Source of the DNA: an uncultured Psychroserpens sp.
GTDB lineage: Bacteria; Bacteroidota; Bacteroidia; Flavobacteriales; Flavobacteriaceae
Assembly: GCF_947503375.1 (NCBI RefSeq)
Contig: NZ_CANNDQ010000002.1
Location: 459,182-523,181 of the forward strand
Direction: 5' to 3'
DNA: 64,000 bases
The notes under the pieces are model-generated. The model saw nothing but the letters and a program-made list of their open reading frames with translations, did not search any database and was not told the origin of the DNA. The translations under genes and the position numbers were made by a program. Shown piece after piece: positions 44,969 to 54,604 of this stretch (positions within the stretch are counted from its first letter, which is position 1; every line of letters begins with the position of its first letter).

Positions 44969-46216
44969 TTACTTTTTTAAAATTTCTTTTTGTAGCATTT
45001 CAAAGGCTTTATTTGCTGCTTTATTGATCACTTTTATGCGATGATTACCAAAACTGAATTGCTCAGAATATACCTTTTCTTTTGTGGCAACAGCTATATA
45101 GACCACACCAAGGTCTTCCGCTGTATCATCTTTAGTTGGACCTGCGTTACCTGTGGTTGCAATAGCATAATCTACATTTAATAACGTTAGCGCATTTGAT
45201 GCCATCGCTTCAGCAACTTGAGCACTCACTACAGAATGGTCGTCTATCAGTTCTTCTGAAACTTTAAGCAAGTTAACCTTTGTTTCTTTAGTATAGCTTA
45301 CAATACTTCCTTTGAAATATTTTGAAGCCCCTGGATTAGCCGTAAATCGTTCGGCTATAAGTCCACCAGTACAACTTTCAGCCGTAGCTACAGATTTGTT
45401 TAGTTGTGTTAGATGCTTACCCAATACTGCTTCTATAGATAGGTCGTCTTCAAAACCAACAAACACATCACTAATTTGTGGTAAAAGGATATCTGTTTGT
45501 TTACGCATTTCGGTCTCAATTGTATGCTTATCCTCTCCTTTGGCAGATAGACGAAGTCTAACACGTCCTAAGCTTGGTAAATAGGCTAGTTTGATAAAAT
45601 ATGGCAATTCATTTTCAAAAGTCTCAATACGCTCAGCTAATACACTTTCGCCTAATCCGTAGGTAAGAAATGTTTTATGTGCTATATATGGAAATTTAAA
45701 CCGAGTTCTTAACTTCGGAATGACTTCATCTTCCATTAAAGCTTTCATCTCATAAGGCACACCAGGTAAGGATATAAAAACAGTATTTTCTTTTTCAAGC
45801 CACATGCCTGGAGCGCTTCCGTATTTATTCATCAACACATCTGCTTTTGAGGGCACTAAAGCTTGATCTATATTGACTTGCTTCAATGGTTTTTTAACAA
45901 AAACGTTCCAGATATGTTCAATATTCTTTCGTACAGAAGTGTTTTCAATTAAAGTATCGTCAAAATATTCTGCAATAGTTTTTTTAGTGATATCGTCTTT
46001 TGTTGGTCCTAAACCTCCAGTAAGAATGACTATATCAGCATTGGCTTCAGCTTCAGAAAGTGCTTTTAGTATATGTGTTTGATCATCTTGAACAGAAGTG
46101 ATTTGGTAAACTGACACACCAATTTTATTCAGTTCTTTAGCAATAAATGCAGAATTTGAATCTACAATCTGACCTATGAGAATCTCATCACCAATGGTAA
46201 TAATCTCTGCTAACAT
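44969..46216 (-). CDS. cinA: CinA-family protein (NMN amidohydrolase / ADP-ribose pyrophosphatase type)
   Basis: 415 residues. The N-terminal MoCF-like domain begins AEIITIGDEILIGQIVDSNS, with TGGLGPTKDDITK. The C-terminal PncC-type domain has ATAESCTGGLIAERFTANPGASKYFKGSIVSYT and ATTGNAGPTKDDTAEDLG, the NMN deamidase signature. The likely role is recycling of nicotinamide mononucleotide; links to competence come from other species. It overlaps the Hpt gene stop by one base (TAATG). Confidence 0.93.
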   Translation of the reverse strand: MLAEIITIGDEILIGQIVDSNSAFIAKELNKIGVSVYQITSVQDDQTHILKALSEAEANADIVILTGGLGPTKDDITKKTIAEYFDDTLIENTSVRKNIEHIWNVFVKKPLKQVNIDQALVPSKADVLMNKYGSAPGMWLEKENTVFISLPGVPYEMKALMEDEVIPKLRTRFKFPYIAHKTFLTYGLGESVLAERIETFENELPYFIKLAYLPSLGRVRLRLSAKGEDKHTIETEMRKQTDILLPQISDVFVGFEDDLSIEAVLGKHLTQLNKSVATAESCTGGLIAERFTANPGASKYFKGSIVSYTKETKVNLLKVSEELIDDHSVVSAQVAEAMASNALTLLNVDYAIATTGNAGPTKDDTAEDLGVVYIAVATKEKVYSEQFSFGNHRIKVINKAANKAFEMLQKEILKK

Positions 46217-46557
46217 TATAAGTTAAAATCAGTTTTTATTTCTTGGGTAGCATTTTCTACAGCAGACAAGACTACATCTAACTCTTTAGAACAATCTTCA
46301 CCTGTTTTTTCAAATTTGCCCCAATCTTGTACGACAATCAGGTCTTGAAGTACGCCAAGTTCGAATAAATCTACTGTAGGTTTCATTTTGTGTGCAGCTT
46401 GGTATGCATTGTAATAGTCATGCTCTGCTACAGCTGTTTTGAGACGCTCGGCATCAACTGGTACTTCCTCCAAAAACGCAGCGGCCAATGCTGCCACAAA
46501 ATCATCATCATCACCAGCTAATTCACGTACTCTAAATAATTTATAATGTTGTTCCAT
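46216..46557 (-). CDS. Stand-alone histidine-phosphotransfer (Hpt) domain protein
   Basis: 113 residues, all-helical, with the phospho-acceptor His56 in YQAAHKMKPTVDLF, the Hpt signature. There is no kinase or receiver domain. Hpt proteins shuttle phosphate between hybrid histidine kinases and response regulators, but no such gene is in the window. It abuts the fumarylacetoacetate-hydrolase-like gene and overlaps cinA by one base, in a compact leftward run. Confidence 0.85.
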   Translation of the reverse strand: MEQHYKLFRVRELAGDDDDFVAALAAAFLEEVPVDAERLKTAVAEHDYYNAYQAAHKMKPTVDLFELGVLQDLIVVQDWGKFEKTGEDCSKELDVVLSAVENATQEIKTDFNL

Positions 46558-47169
46558 TTATTTCACTGTTATTGAAAACAATTGCTTGTCTTCTATAAAT
46601 CCGGTTAGTTTGTCATTAGCAATAACTTTGCCAACTCCAGCTGGAGTGCCTGTAAATATAATATCTCCAATCTTTAAAGTAAAATATTTTGAGACATATT
46701 CGATAATTTCATCAATTTTATATAGCATCAAACTCGTATTACCTTGTTGTACTAGAGTATCGTTCTTTTGCAATGAAAAATTGATATTATTTACATCTTG
46801 AAATTCTTGTTTTGGTATCCACTCTCCTACTACAGCTGCTCCATCAAAAGCCTTAGCCTTTTCCCATGGCAATCCCTTTGATTTTAATTGTGCTTGCAAA
46901 TCACGAGCAGTGAAATCTATACCAAGACCTATGTGGTCATAGTACTTATGAGCAAATTTTTTAGCAATATGTTTTCCTACCTTATTGATCTTAACTAGAA
47001 TTTCAACTTCATGGTGTATTTCTTCAGAAAAATCAGGAATAAAAAATGGCTGTTTCTTCAATAATATGGAGGTGTCTGGTTTTAAAAACACGACAGGGTT
47101 TTTAGGCTTTTCATTTTCTAATTCTTTGATGTGGTCTGTATAATTGCGACCAATACATATGAGTTTCAT
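46558..47169 (-). CDS. Fumarylacetoacetate hydrolase family protein
   Basis: 203 residues. The FAH-fold signatures are KLICIGRNYTDHIKEL at the N terminus, IHHEVEILVKINKVGKH (the metal-binding Glu pair), GLGIDFTARDLQ, and GDIIFTGTPAGVGKV at the end. Small single-domain FAH proteins act as acylpyruvate hydrolases or oxaloacetate decarboxylases. The substrate is not determined by sequence. The stop codon directly precedes the Hpt start. Confidence 0.92.
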   Translation of the reverse strand: MKLICIGRNYTDHIKELENEKPKNPVVFLKPDTSILLKKQPFFIPDFSEEIHHEVEILVKINKVGKHIAKKFAHKYYDHIGLGIDFTARDLQAQLKSKGLPWEKAKAFDGAAVVGEWIPKQEFQDVNNINFSLQKNDTLVQQGNTSLMLYKIDEIIEYVSKYFTLKIGDIIFTGTPAGVGKVIANDKLTGFIEDKQLFSITVK

Positions 47170-47184
47170 ATTAAATTGTTGTGT

Positions 47185-47961
47185 TTATAGCAACTTATTA
47201 TTAAAGGCCCTTAATTTAATGGCAGTCAATACTTTTTTAGTATACAGTGGAAAATCGGCATTGAGCAGCCAACCGAAGTAACCAGGTTCTTTCTCTAATA
47301 CTTCTGTTACTAATTTACCTTTATGTTTACCAAAAGCGAAACATTCTTCTCCATTTTTATTGTAGGCTATAAATCCGGCAAAATCAGCAAATTTCTTGCG
47401 CGAACTAAATTCAGCCAAAAAATCAGCATTATTATCTAATTCCTCATACTTATCTAATTGTGCTTTCAATACTTCGTATGTAGCAAGTGTATCGGCTTCA
47501 GCACTATGAGCATCATCTAGACTTTTATTACAATAGAATTTATAAGCTGCACTCAAAGTACGCTGTTCCATTTTATGAAAAATAGTTTGTACATCTATTG
47601 ATTGTCTATTTTTCATATCAAAATCAACTTCTGCTCTAAGCATTTCTTCTGCCAATAACGGAATATCAAATCGGTTAGAATTAAATCCAGCCAAATCTGA
47701 GTCTTTTATCATATTATACACGTCTTTAGATATCTCTTTAAACGTTGGTTCATTTACCACGTCTGCATCAGAAATACCATGTACTTTAGTCACCTCAGGT
47801 GGAATAGGAATCGTTGGGTTTACACGCTTAGTATAGGTTTCTTCTTTACCGTTTGGATGAACTTTTAATATGGAAATTTCAACAATTCTGTCATTAGTGA
47901 TATTGATTCCTGTAGTTTCAAGATCAAAAAAACAGATAGGTTTTGTAAGATTTAATTGCAT
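47185..47961 (-). CDS. DnaQ-like 3'-5' exonuclease
   Basis: 258 residues with a DEDDh exonuclease domain: FFDLETTGI (Asp and Glu of motif I), the motif II Asp in LAGFNSNRFDIPLLAEE, and the motif III His/Asp in DAHSAEADTLATYEVL. The C-terminal part (FAFGKHKGKLVTEVL ... YFGWLLNADFP) is the small domain seen in exodeoxyribonuclease X-type proteins. The role is probably in DNA repair or proofreading, not as the main polymerase subunit. A -7 box lies close upstream. Confidence 0.9.
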   Translation of the reverse strand: MQLNLTKPICFFDLETTGINITNDRIVEISILKVHPNGKEETYTKRVNPTIPIPPEVTKVHGISDADVVNEPTFKEISKDVYNMIKDSDLAGFNSNRFDIPLLAEEMLRAEVDFDMKNRQSIDVQTIFHKMEQRTLSAAYKFYCNKSLDDAHSAEADTLATYEVLKAQLDKYEELDNNADFLAEFSSRKKFADFAGFIAYNKNGEECFAFGKHKGKLVTEVLEKEPGYFGWLLNADFPLYTKKVLTAIKLRAFNNKLL

Positions 47962-47977
47962 TAGGCTAATTTTTTGG

Positions 47978-47985
47978 CAAAGATA
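47978..47985 (-). promoter_or_regulatory. Putative -7 element for the exonuclease gene
   Basis: The minus strand reads TATCTTTG, matching TAnnTTTG, 17 bases upstream of the start codon, so the leader would be short. Confidence 0.45.
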
Positions 47986-48133
47986 AGTAGAATATGCGGA
48001 AAAGATGATTTGGGCTTATTGAATAAATTGAACAATCTTTATACATGACGTTAGAAAACATGAACTGTATTTAGGTTTAAAAAATCAAATGACAAACAGT
48101 AGTTGCTTATAAATCTTTTTTAGTGGAAAAAAT

Positions 48134-48170
48134 AAAAAAGCACAATCTTAAGATCATGCTCATGCTTTTT
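48134..48170 (-). terminator. Probable terminator of the E2 gene
   Basis: AAAAAGCA (48135-48142) pairs with TGCTTTTT (48163-48170), with a self-complementary ATCTTAAGAT in between. On the minus strand T-rich sequence follows. It is 21 bases past the stop at 48191. Confidence 0.65.
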
Positions 48171-48190
48171 AGTTTTTTACTTTGTTTATC

Positions 48191-49528
48191 CTATATTTCT
48201 CTATTAGGATCCCAAGCTTCTAAATAATCTTTAACTGCTTTTACAAATTGGCCTCCAAGCGCTCCATTTACAACACGATGATCGTATGAATGAGACATGA
48301 ACATTCTATAACGAATACCGATAAAGTCACCTTCGGCTGTTTCAACTACTGCTGGAACTTTTCTTATAGCGCCAAGGGCTAAAATACCAACTTGAGGTTG
48401 ATTTATTATTGGTGTTCCCATTATACTTCCAAAAGTACCTACATTGGTAACTGTATAGGTACCACCTTGGATATCGTCTGGTTTTAATTTGTTTTCTCTA
48501 GCACGTCCAGCAAGATCGTTTACTTTTTTGGTCATACCAACTAAATTTAACTGATCTGCGTCTTTTATTACAGGCACAATTAAATTACCATCAGGTAATG
48601 CAGCCGCCATACCTAAATTGATATGTTTCTTTTTTATAATAGAATCACCTTGCACAGAAATATTCATCATAGGAAAATCTCTTAAGGCCTTTGCAACAGC
48701 TTCCATGAATATTGGCGTAAACGTTAAGTTTTCACCTTCACGTTGTTTGAATTCATTTTTAACTTTATTTCGCCAATTCCATATTTTGGTAACATCAGCT
48801 TCAATAAAACTTTGCACGTGAGCTGAAGTTTGTACAGATTCGACCATATGGTGTGCAATCAACTTACCCATTCTAGTCATTTCTATGATTTCATCATCTC
48901 CATTAGCAACTACAGGCACTGGCTCAGATTTCTTTTCAATAACATCAGATGAATTAGAAACTATTTTAGAAGACTCTTGTTCGGTTTTAACAGGTTTAGC
49001 TTTTGTACCTCTATTCGCTATATAACTAACCATATCATTCTTGGTAACACGACCATCTTTCCCTGTGCCAGGAATAGCATCCAGCTCTGTTTGATCTATA
49101 CCTTCTTGTTTTGCCATGTTCTTTACTAGCGGAGAATAAAAACGTTCTCCTGAACTTACTACTGGAGCAGCCGCTTCTTGAGCTGCAGTTACTGTTTTTA
49201 CAACTTCACTTACAGCAACTGGCTCTTTAATAGTTTCGTGTATAGCTGGCTCAGCTTTTGGTGTCTCTCCTGAACCATTATTATCACCGTCAATTTCTAT
49301 AACAGCTATGGTTTGTCCTACTTGTACTACATCGTCAACGTCAAAGAGTTTCTCAACCAATACGCCATCAACTTCACTCGGTACTTCACTGTCAACTTTA
49401 TCTGTAGCAATTTCTAATACTGCTTCGTCAGCTTCAATAGTATCACCAATTTCTTTTAACCAAGATGTAATTGTTGCCTCTGCAACACTCTCTCCCATTT
49501 TCGGGAGTTTTAGTTCAAATTTTGCCAT
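48191..49528 (-). CDS. 2-oxo acid dehydrogenase E2 (dihydrolipoyl acyltransferase)
   Basis: 445 residues. The lipoyl domain (1-78) has Lys44 in EIATDKVDSEVP. An Ala/Glu/Lys-rich linker follows, then the E3-binding domain about 130-170 (FYSPLVKNMAKQEGIDQTELDAIPGTGKDGRVTKNDM), and the catalytic domain from about 215. The active-site motif is DHRVVNG (His417, Asn421), where the classical form is HRxxDG. It is the core of a branched-chain or other 2-oxo acid dehydrogenase complex; no E1 or E3 gene is adjacent. It has its own probable promoter and terminator. Confidence 0.93.
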   Translation of the reverse strand: MAKFELKLPKMGESVAEATITSWLKEIGDTIEADEAVLEIATDKVDSEVPSEVDGVLVEKLFDVDDVVQVGQTIAVIEIDGDNNGSGETPKAEPAIHETIKEPVAVSEVVKTVTAAQEAAAPVVSSGERFYSPLVKNMAKQEGIDQTELDAIPGTGKDGRVTKNDMVSYIANRGTKAKPVKTEQESSKIVSNSSDVIEKKSEPVPVVANGDDEIIEMTRMGKLIAHHMVESVQTSAHVQSFIEADVTKIWNWRNKVKNEFKQREGENLTFTPIFMEAVAKALRDFPMMNISVQGDSIIKKKHINLGMAAALPDGNLIVPVIKDADQLNLVGMTKKVNDLAGRARENKLKPDDIQGGTYTVTNVGTFGSIMGTPIINQPQVGILALGAIRKVPAVVETAEGDFIGIRYRMFMSHSYDHRVVNGALGGQFVKAVKDYLEAWDPNREI

Positions 49529-49565
49529 ATCTGTAATCTAGCATCAATAATATGTTTAACGGTTG

Positions 49566-49573
49566 CAAAATTA
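49566..49573 (-). promoter_or_regulatory. Putative -7 element for the E2 gene
   Basis: The minus strand reads TAATTTTG, matching TAnnTTTG, 38 bases before the start codon. A degenerate -33 box at best. Confidence 0.4.
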
Positions 49574-49618
49574 ATGAAAAATCAATACAATTATTGAGAT
49601 TATTTCAATTAATTATTA

Positions 49619-50719
49619 TCAAAAGGAAATAACTTCACCTCTACTTTTAGAGCTGTCACTCCCAATGATAAAGTTAGAATTTTTTGGAAGAATTTTGAAT
49701 GTAGCAGTACAATTTTTAGGTGTCCCGGAAATAATATCTATAATTGCTTTAAAGCTGAGATGATGATGATCTAAAATATACTCTGTATCATCCTCATAGA
49801 CTTCCACATTATGCTGTAGCTTTATGTCTTGTTTCAAAGAGGCATTTAGTGCCTCATTCATTTTTGTAGAAATAAGTACATATTGAATGATCTTGGTTCT
49901 TCTTTTCCTATTATTAGAGCGCTTAAATAATGATGCTAATTGTATCCCAAACCACACAAAAGTATTGAAAAAGAAGTTAGACTTAAAATGCTTATTGTAA
50001 AAAATCTGCATTGCACCATAAAACCGTTTGGCGTACACCTTGTCTTTTAATGTACTTTCACCTTTGTAGTGTATTACAGTAACTTTGCCATAATACATGT
50101 TATGATAATTAGCGCTTTTAATTTTATATGATAAATCTACATCTTCGCCATACATGAAATAATCCTCATCAAAACCACCAACTTCGTTATAAACTTGCTT
50201 TTTCATCACCATAAATGCTCCAACTAAAACAGGAACTCTACCAGAAGCGATTTGCTCTAAGCGCTTTACGTAGTATGAATCTGTAAATCCGAATATTTTT
50301 TTTATAGCTACACTTGGTGTTGGTACGTAGCGTTTACTTTCAGGTAAAAACTGGCCTTGACCATCTATTAATCGACAACCCAAAATCCCAATTTCAGATT
50401 TGCTTTTAATAAATTTTAAGATGTCTTTAAACGTTGTTTCTGAGACTACAGTGTCTGGGTTCAAAATGCAAATATACTCACCTTGAGCTTCAGCAACACC
50501 TATGTTATTACCTTTTGAAAATCCGAAATTAGTTGTATTGGCTATGAGTTTGACTTTTGGGAATAATGCTTTTATCATTTCACAACTGTCATCTGAAGAG
50601 TTATTATCAACAACAATGATTTCAGCATCTAAATCGTTTAATGCTGCTTCAACACTTTTTAAACAGAGTTCTAAAAAGTAACGCACATTATAATTTAGTA
50701 TGATAACTGAAAGTTTCAA
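49619..50719 (-). CDS. Glycosyltransferase family 2
   Basis: 366 residues. A GT-A fold nucleotide-sugar transferase of the rhamnosyltransferase-like GT2 group: SVIILNYNVRYFLELCLKSVEAAL, VVDNNSSDDS, NFGFSKGNNIGVAEAQGEYICILNPD with the DxD-type NPD, then GAFMVMKKQVYNEVGGFDEDYFMYGEDVDLSYK (acceptor-site ED). The C-terminal region has a single hydrophobic segment and a basic stretch, so it may sit on the membrane. It probably adds sugars to a surface polysaccharide or glycolipid. It is 6 bases after recR on the same strand. Confidence 0.9.
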   Translation of the reverse strand: MKLSVIILNYNVRYFLELCLKSVEAALNDLDAEIIVVDNNSSDDSCEMIKALFPKVKLIANTTNFGFSKGNNIGVAEAQGEYICILNPDTVVSETTFKDILKFIKSKSEIGILGCRLIDGQGQFLPESKRYVPTPSVAIKKIFGFTDSYYVKRLEQIASGRVPVLVGAFMVMKKQVYNEVGGFDEDYFMYGEDVDLSYKIKSANYHNMYYGKVTVIHYKGESTLKDKVYAKRFYGAMQIFYNKHFKSNFFFNTFVWFGIQLASLFKRSNNRKRRTKIIQYVLISTKMNEALNASLKQDIKLQHNVEVYEDDTEYILDHHHLSFKAIIDIISGTPKNCTATFKILPKNSNFIIGSDSSKSRGEVISF

Positions 50720-50725
50720 ATAGGA

Positions 50726-51343
50726 TTAGGATTTTAAGGATGCCTCAAATGGAATTCTATTAATAATACTTCGTCCTAGAGTAACTTCATCTGTATATTC
50801 TAATTCGTTTCCTACAGAAATGCCTCTAGCAATTGTAGATGTTTTAACATCTAAATCTTGAATCTGCTTGTAGATGTAGAAATTTGTTGTATCACCTTCC
50901 ATGGTAGAACCTAACGCAAAAATAAGCTCTTTTATTTGTCCTTTTTTCACTTTATCCACCAAAGATTTGATGTGAAGTTCATTTGGACCAATACCATCCA
51001 TTGGAGAAATTTTACCACCCAAAACATGATATAACCCACGGAAAGAGCTAGTATTTTCTATTGCCATCACATCTCGTATATCTTCAACGACACAAATAAC
51101 ATCATCTATTCTATGTGGATTGGAACAGATTTCACATAGTTCAGTATCACTTATGTTGTGACAGCTTTTGCAAGATTTAATTGTACTACGCATGGCACTC
51201 AATGCTTCAGAAAGGCTTAAGGTTTGTGATTCGGGCTGGCGTAATAAATGTAGAACTAAACGCAATGCAGTACGCTTACCAACACCTGGTAATTGTGACA
51301 TTTCATTGACAGCATTTTCAAGAAGTTTTGAAGAAAATTCCAT
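50726..51343 (-). CDS. recR: Recombination mediator protein
   Basis: 205 residues. Helix-hairpin-helix at the N terminus ([20 protein letters not shown]), zinc finger [16 protein letters not shown], then a Toprim domain ([28 protein letters not shown]) and a Walker B-like C terminus. With RecF and RecO it loads RecA on gapped DNA. The length and domain order are standard. It sits upstream of a glycosyltransferase gene, with which it shares a short junction. Confidence 0.96.
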   Translation of the reverse strand: MEFSSKLLENAVNEMSQLPGVGKRTALRLVLHLLRQPESQTLSLSEALSAMRSTIKSCKSCHNISDTELCEICSNPHRIDDVICVVEDIRDVMAIENTSSFRGLYHVLGGKISPMDGIGPNELHIKSLVDKVKKGQIKELIFALGSTMEGDTTNFYIYKQIQDLDVKTSTIARGISVGNELEYTDEVTLGRSIINRIPFEASLKS

Positions 51344-51398
51344 AGTGGCGAATTTACGATATAGAGCTTAATTACACTAAATATTTTAGATCAATAGT

Positions 51399-51430
51399 AA
51401 AAAAAAGCCACTTCAATTTTAGAGTGGCTA
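51399..51430 (-). terminator. Terminator after the type IX-secreted protein gene
   Basis: AGCCACT (51406-51412) pairs with AGTGGCT (51423-51429). On the minus strand a run of eight T follows. The sequence ATTAATAGC leads into the stem on the transcribed strand, similar to the plus-strand motif TGATTAATAGC. Confidence 0.85.
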
Positions 51431-51452
51431 TTAATTTTTATAGGTATTATTC

Positions 51453-54434
51453 TTATTCAACCATAAGTTTCTTAGTCACTATGCCATTAAGATTGTTAAT
51501 GGTTACAAAATATAATCCTGATGCATAATTAGAAACATCTATTTTGATAGATTCTACTAAACTTTGTCCATTAGTGAAATACATTAACTTTCCTAAAGAA
51601 TTAAATATTTTAATTGAAACTTGATCTGGTTTACTCCATACTAAACTTACTTGATTAGTCGCTGGATTAGGAAACATTTTAATTGAATTGAGTTCAAATT
51701 CTTCAACGCTTAGAAGTGGATCAAATAAATCTGACCTCCATAAACCTCGACCATAAGTTCCAGCATAGAGCTTATTATCTGCAGTATTGATTTCAAGCTC
51801 ACTAATAATTACATTTGGTAAATTATTACTAAAAGGTTGCCAATCTGCAAATGTATTATCAATATAAAACACACCATAGTTCATTCCCAAGTATAGACCG
51901 TCTTTTCCATTATTTTCCCACACTAAAGCACGAGCACTAAAATCTGGCAAACTTAAACGATATGGTGTCCATGAATTACCACCATTAGTTGATATATATA
52001 CCTTTTGAGAACTTGTAGTTGCAATTGCAATTTTATTTGGATCTGAAGGGTGAATTGCAATAGAATTTATATTTCCGTTAAACCCAGATAATTGAGTCCA
52101 ATTTCCAGCAATTCCTCCAGTTGTTGTTTTATAGAGATCACCACCTCTTGCAGCCAACATAATCAAGTTATTACTTGGTGCTATTTTCAAGTGATTCAAA
52201 TTTCCTCCAAAATTTTGAGAAATAGATGACCATGAATTACCAGCATCTGTAGATTTATATACCTCATCATATCCAGTATAAATTACATCTTGTAACGATG
52301 GGTCTTGTTCAAATGGTGTGATCCAGTTACCAGATTTATTTAACGGGGAAGGAATAAACGTAGAATTTGAACCTTGATTAAATGATTTGTATAAGGTACC
52401 AAACTGTGAGGTCCCATAAAGAATGTTACTATTCGTTTTATCAACAAAACCTTCCATTCCATCAGCACCTAACCAATCTCTCCAAACACCATCAGAACCT
52501 AAAACAGAACTTCCATTATCTTGCGAACCACCTGTAACCACTACAGGATTAGTTTGGCTTACACCTATTTTATAAAATTGCCTTATTCCTAATCCAGGAG
52601 TTAAATCTCTATAGTATGAACTATTGACAACAAGTGGATTATCGGCAACAAATATACCACCATCACTACCTACATATAATTTATACCCTTGAGTACTATT
52701 ACCAACATATTCCATAATATCAATATCTGCATGGCAATAGCCAATATTTTCTGCAGCAGCAGTTTGAGGCACCCATTGTGAGCTTACATTAAAATTAACG
52801 CCTCCATCTATTGACCTCCATGACAGAATGCCTGCAATATGAACATCATCTGCATCATTTGGGTTAACAACTACATCCATATCTCTTGGTGCCTGACCTC
52901 TATCATCTGAAGCTGTTGAGCTATATCCAAAGTAATTTTTATTAGTATGATCAAGTTTATTAAACGTTTCGCCGCTATCATCAGACCTGTGAAACCCTCC
53001 AAAAACTCCTCCAGAAGACTCAAGAACATATACAACATTAGGATCATCATTAGAAACGCCTATCATTTTAGGGCCAGATTCGAATGCATTATTAGCGGCT
53101 TCAAAACCATCAGCAAAAATTACGTTTACACCATCTTGAACCAACACATCATCGAGTGTAAAACCTCTACCGAAGTTTGCAGTACCTTCAAACGCTATAT
53201 AGTAAGCTGATGATGCATTAGGAAGATTCAATGTGATATCTGTCCAAAAAGGGGACTCACTTGTATATGAAGCCAACTCTGTCCAAGAACCAGCAGCAGA
53301 TGTTTTATACAACACGCGCATGGTATCTATATCACCTTCCCAATTTACGTTTGTATATGAAAAGTTCAATACTGGATTTGTTGTTCCTGAAAGATCTAAA
53401 ACTGGAGTCACAAGGTTAGTTATAGGTGAAGTAAAATTACCTACATAACAAATTGCCATTGCATTTCCTGTTCTAGGTCCGACGGTATTATTTTGATTAG
53501 TTCCACCTGTAGTCCAATCATTATTACCTGAAATATATTCTTGTTGCCAAAGATCAAGACCATTTGGAGTTGTAAATGTAGCACCTCCATCTGTAGATTT
53601 GAAAAATGCATTTCCAGAAGCATAAACAACATTAGTATTTCCGGGTTTAAATTCGATATCATAACCGCTAGTAGCTCTACCATCGATGAGTGTCCAAGTA
53701 ACACCTGCATCTAAAGACTTATAAATACCTCCAAAATCGACGCTACAATACATTTTATTTGTGTTAGTTGGATCAATAAGAATTTTATTTACGTTACCAA
53801 CTCCTGTATCAGCTAAAATATTCCAAGTTGCACCAGAATCTGTTGATTTGAATATGGTACCACTTGAAGAGCCCCAAAAATAAGTTGATGGATTACTAGG
53901 GTCTATAGCTAGTGCATAAACCGTTAATGTGGAAAGATTATCTGTAAGTACTGTCCAAGTAGCACCTCCGTCAGTAGTTCTCCAAACTCCTCCTGTATTG
54001 GCTCCAACAATAATATGATTGATGTTTGTAGGCTCAACTGCTATAGAAGTTACACGACCAACACCAGGATTCCAACCAGAGGTTTGATTCCAATAAGAAG
54101 GTCCTAATTGTTCCCACGTTCCAACTGTGGTTCTATACTCTACAGAATTTTGGTTTACAAAGTTGTTGTAGTTTTCTAGCTCGTTAAAATAATACTCAGG
54201 AGTTTTAAGCATCCCGTTCTCATCCATATTCAATAACGCTTGATACTCCCAACGTTTATATGGTTTATATCCTTTTCCTCTTTCTGTCCCGACAATTGCA
54301 AAATGAGCTTCAGCTGATTGCTGAATTTCTTGCACAGTATGCGTACCTTCAGAAATCATTTTTTTATATTCTTGAGACCAAGACGATGTTGATAGAGTGA
54401 TTAAAAAACCAAGCAGTAGGTAAAAATTTTTCAT
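51453..54434 (-). CDS. Large secreted protein with sortilin/BNR-type repeats and type IX sorting domain
   Basis: 993 residues. Signal peptide 1-20. The body has several beta-propeller repeats of the Asp-box/VPS10 kind, each with a core such as STDGGATWT, STDSGATWN, SLDAGVTWT, STDAGNSWS and STNGGNSWT. Between them, at about 290-440, lies a separate beta-sandwich-like insert (WTDITLNLPNASSAYYIAFEG, FTLDDVLVQDG), perhaps a carbohydrate- or calcium-binding module. The last 70 residues (LVWSKPDQVSIKIFNSLGKLMYF ... YFVTINNLNGIVTKKLMVE) are a type A T9SS sorting domain, which sends the protein through the outer membrane. Enzymatic activity is not evident; sialidase-like folds often bind glycans. Confidence 0.9.
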   Translation of the reverse strand: MKNFYLLLGFLITLSTSSWSQEYKKMISEGTHTVQEIQQSAEAHFAIVGTERGKGYKPYKRWEYQALLNMDENGMLKTPEYYFNELENYNNFVNQNSVEYRTTVGTWEQLGPSYWNQTSGWNPGVGRVTSIAVEPTNINHIIVGANTGGVWRTTDGGATWTVLTDNLSTLTVYALAIDPSNPSTYFWGSSSGTIFKSTDSGATWNILADTGVGNVNKILIDPTNTNKMYCSVDFGGIYKSLDAGVTWTLIDGRATSGYDIEFKPGNTNVVYASGNAFFKSTDGGATFTTPNGLDLWQQEYISGNNDWTTGGTNQNNTVGPRTGNAMAICYVGNFTSPITNLVTPVLDLSGTTNPVLNFSYTNVNWEGDIDTMRVLYKTSAAGSWTELASYTSESPFWTDITLNLPNASSAYYIAFEGTANFGRGFTLDDVLVQDGVNVIFADGFEAANNAFESGPKMIGVSNDDPNVVYVLESSGGVFGGFHRSDDSGETFNKLDHTNKNYFGYSSTASDDRGQAPRDMDVVVNPNDADDVHIAGILSWRSIDGGVNFNVSSQWVPQTAAAENIGYCHADIDIMEYVGNSTQGYKLYVGSDGGIFVADNPLVVNSSYYRDLTPGLGIRQFYKIGVSQTNPVVVTGGSQDNGSSVLGSDGVWRDWLGADGMEGFVDKTNSNILYGTSQFGTLYKSFNQGSNSTFIPSPLNKSGNWITPFEQDPSLQDVIYTGYDEVYKSTDAGNSWSSISQNFGGNLNHLKIAPSNNLIMLAARGGDLYKTTTGGIAGNWTQLSGFNGNINSIAIHPSDPNKIAIATTSSQKVYISTNGGNSWTPYRLSLPDFSARALVWENNGKDGLYLGMNYGVFYIDNTFADWQPFSNNLPNVIISELEINTADNKLYAGTYGRGLWRSDLFDPLLSVEEFELNSIKMFPNPATNQVSLVWSKPDQVSIKIFNSLGKLMYFTNGQSLVESIKIDVSNYASGLYFVTINNLNGIVTKKLMVE

Positions 54435-54604
54435 TTTAAAACTTTAGGGTTAAAAGTAGAATCTAAATAAAGATTACATATTCAAATATTCTGAAAATCT
54501 GCAACTGTAAAAACATGCATCTTAATTAGAAATTACTTAATATTGTTAACAATTTTTTACCAAAAATAAGATTTTTAAAATAAAACGCTGTCAAACCCCT
54601 AATT

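Noticed and set aside
52947..53710. Several 70-90 codon frames within the type IX-secreted protein gene
   Set aside because: All overlap a continuous 993-codon gene with repeated Asp-box motifs; none has its own signal or start context.
51453..54434. Repetitive DNA or CRISPR-like array suggested by recurring similar segments
   Set aside because: The similarity is at protein level (beta-propeller Asp boxes) with variable spacing and codons, not a DNA repeat array.
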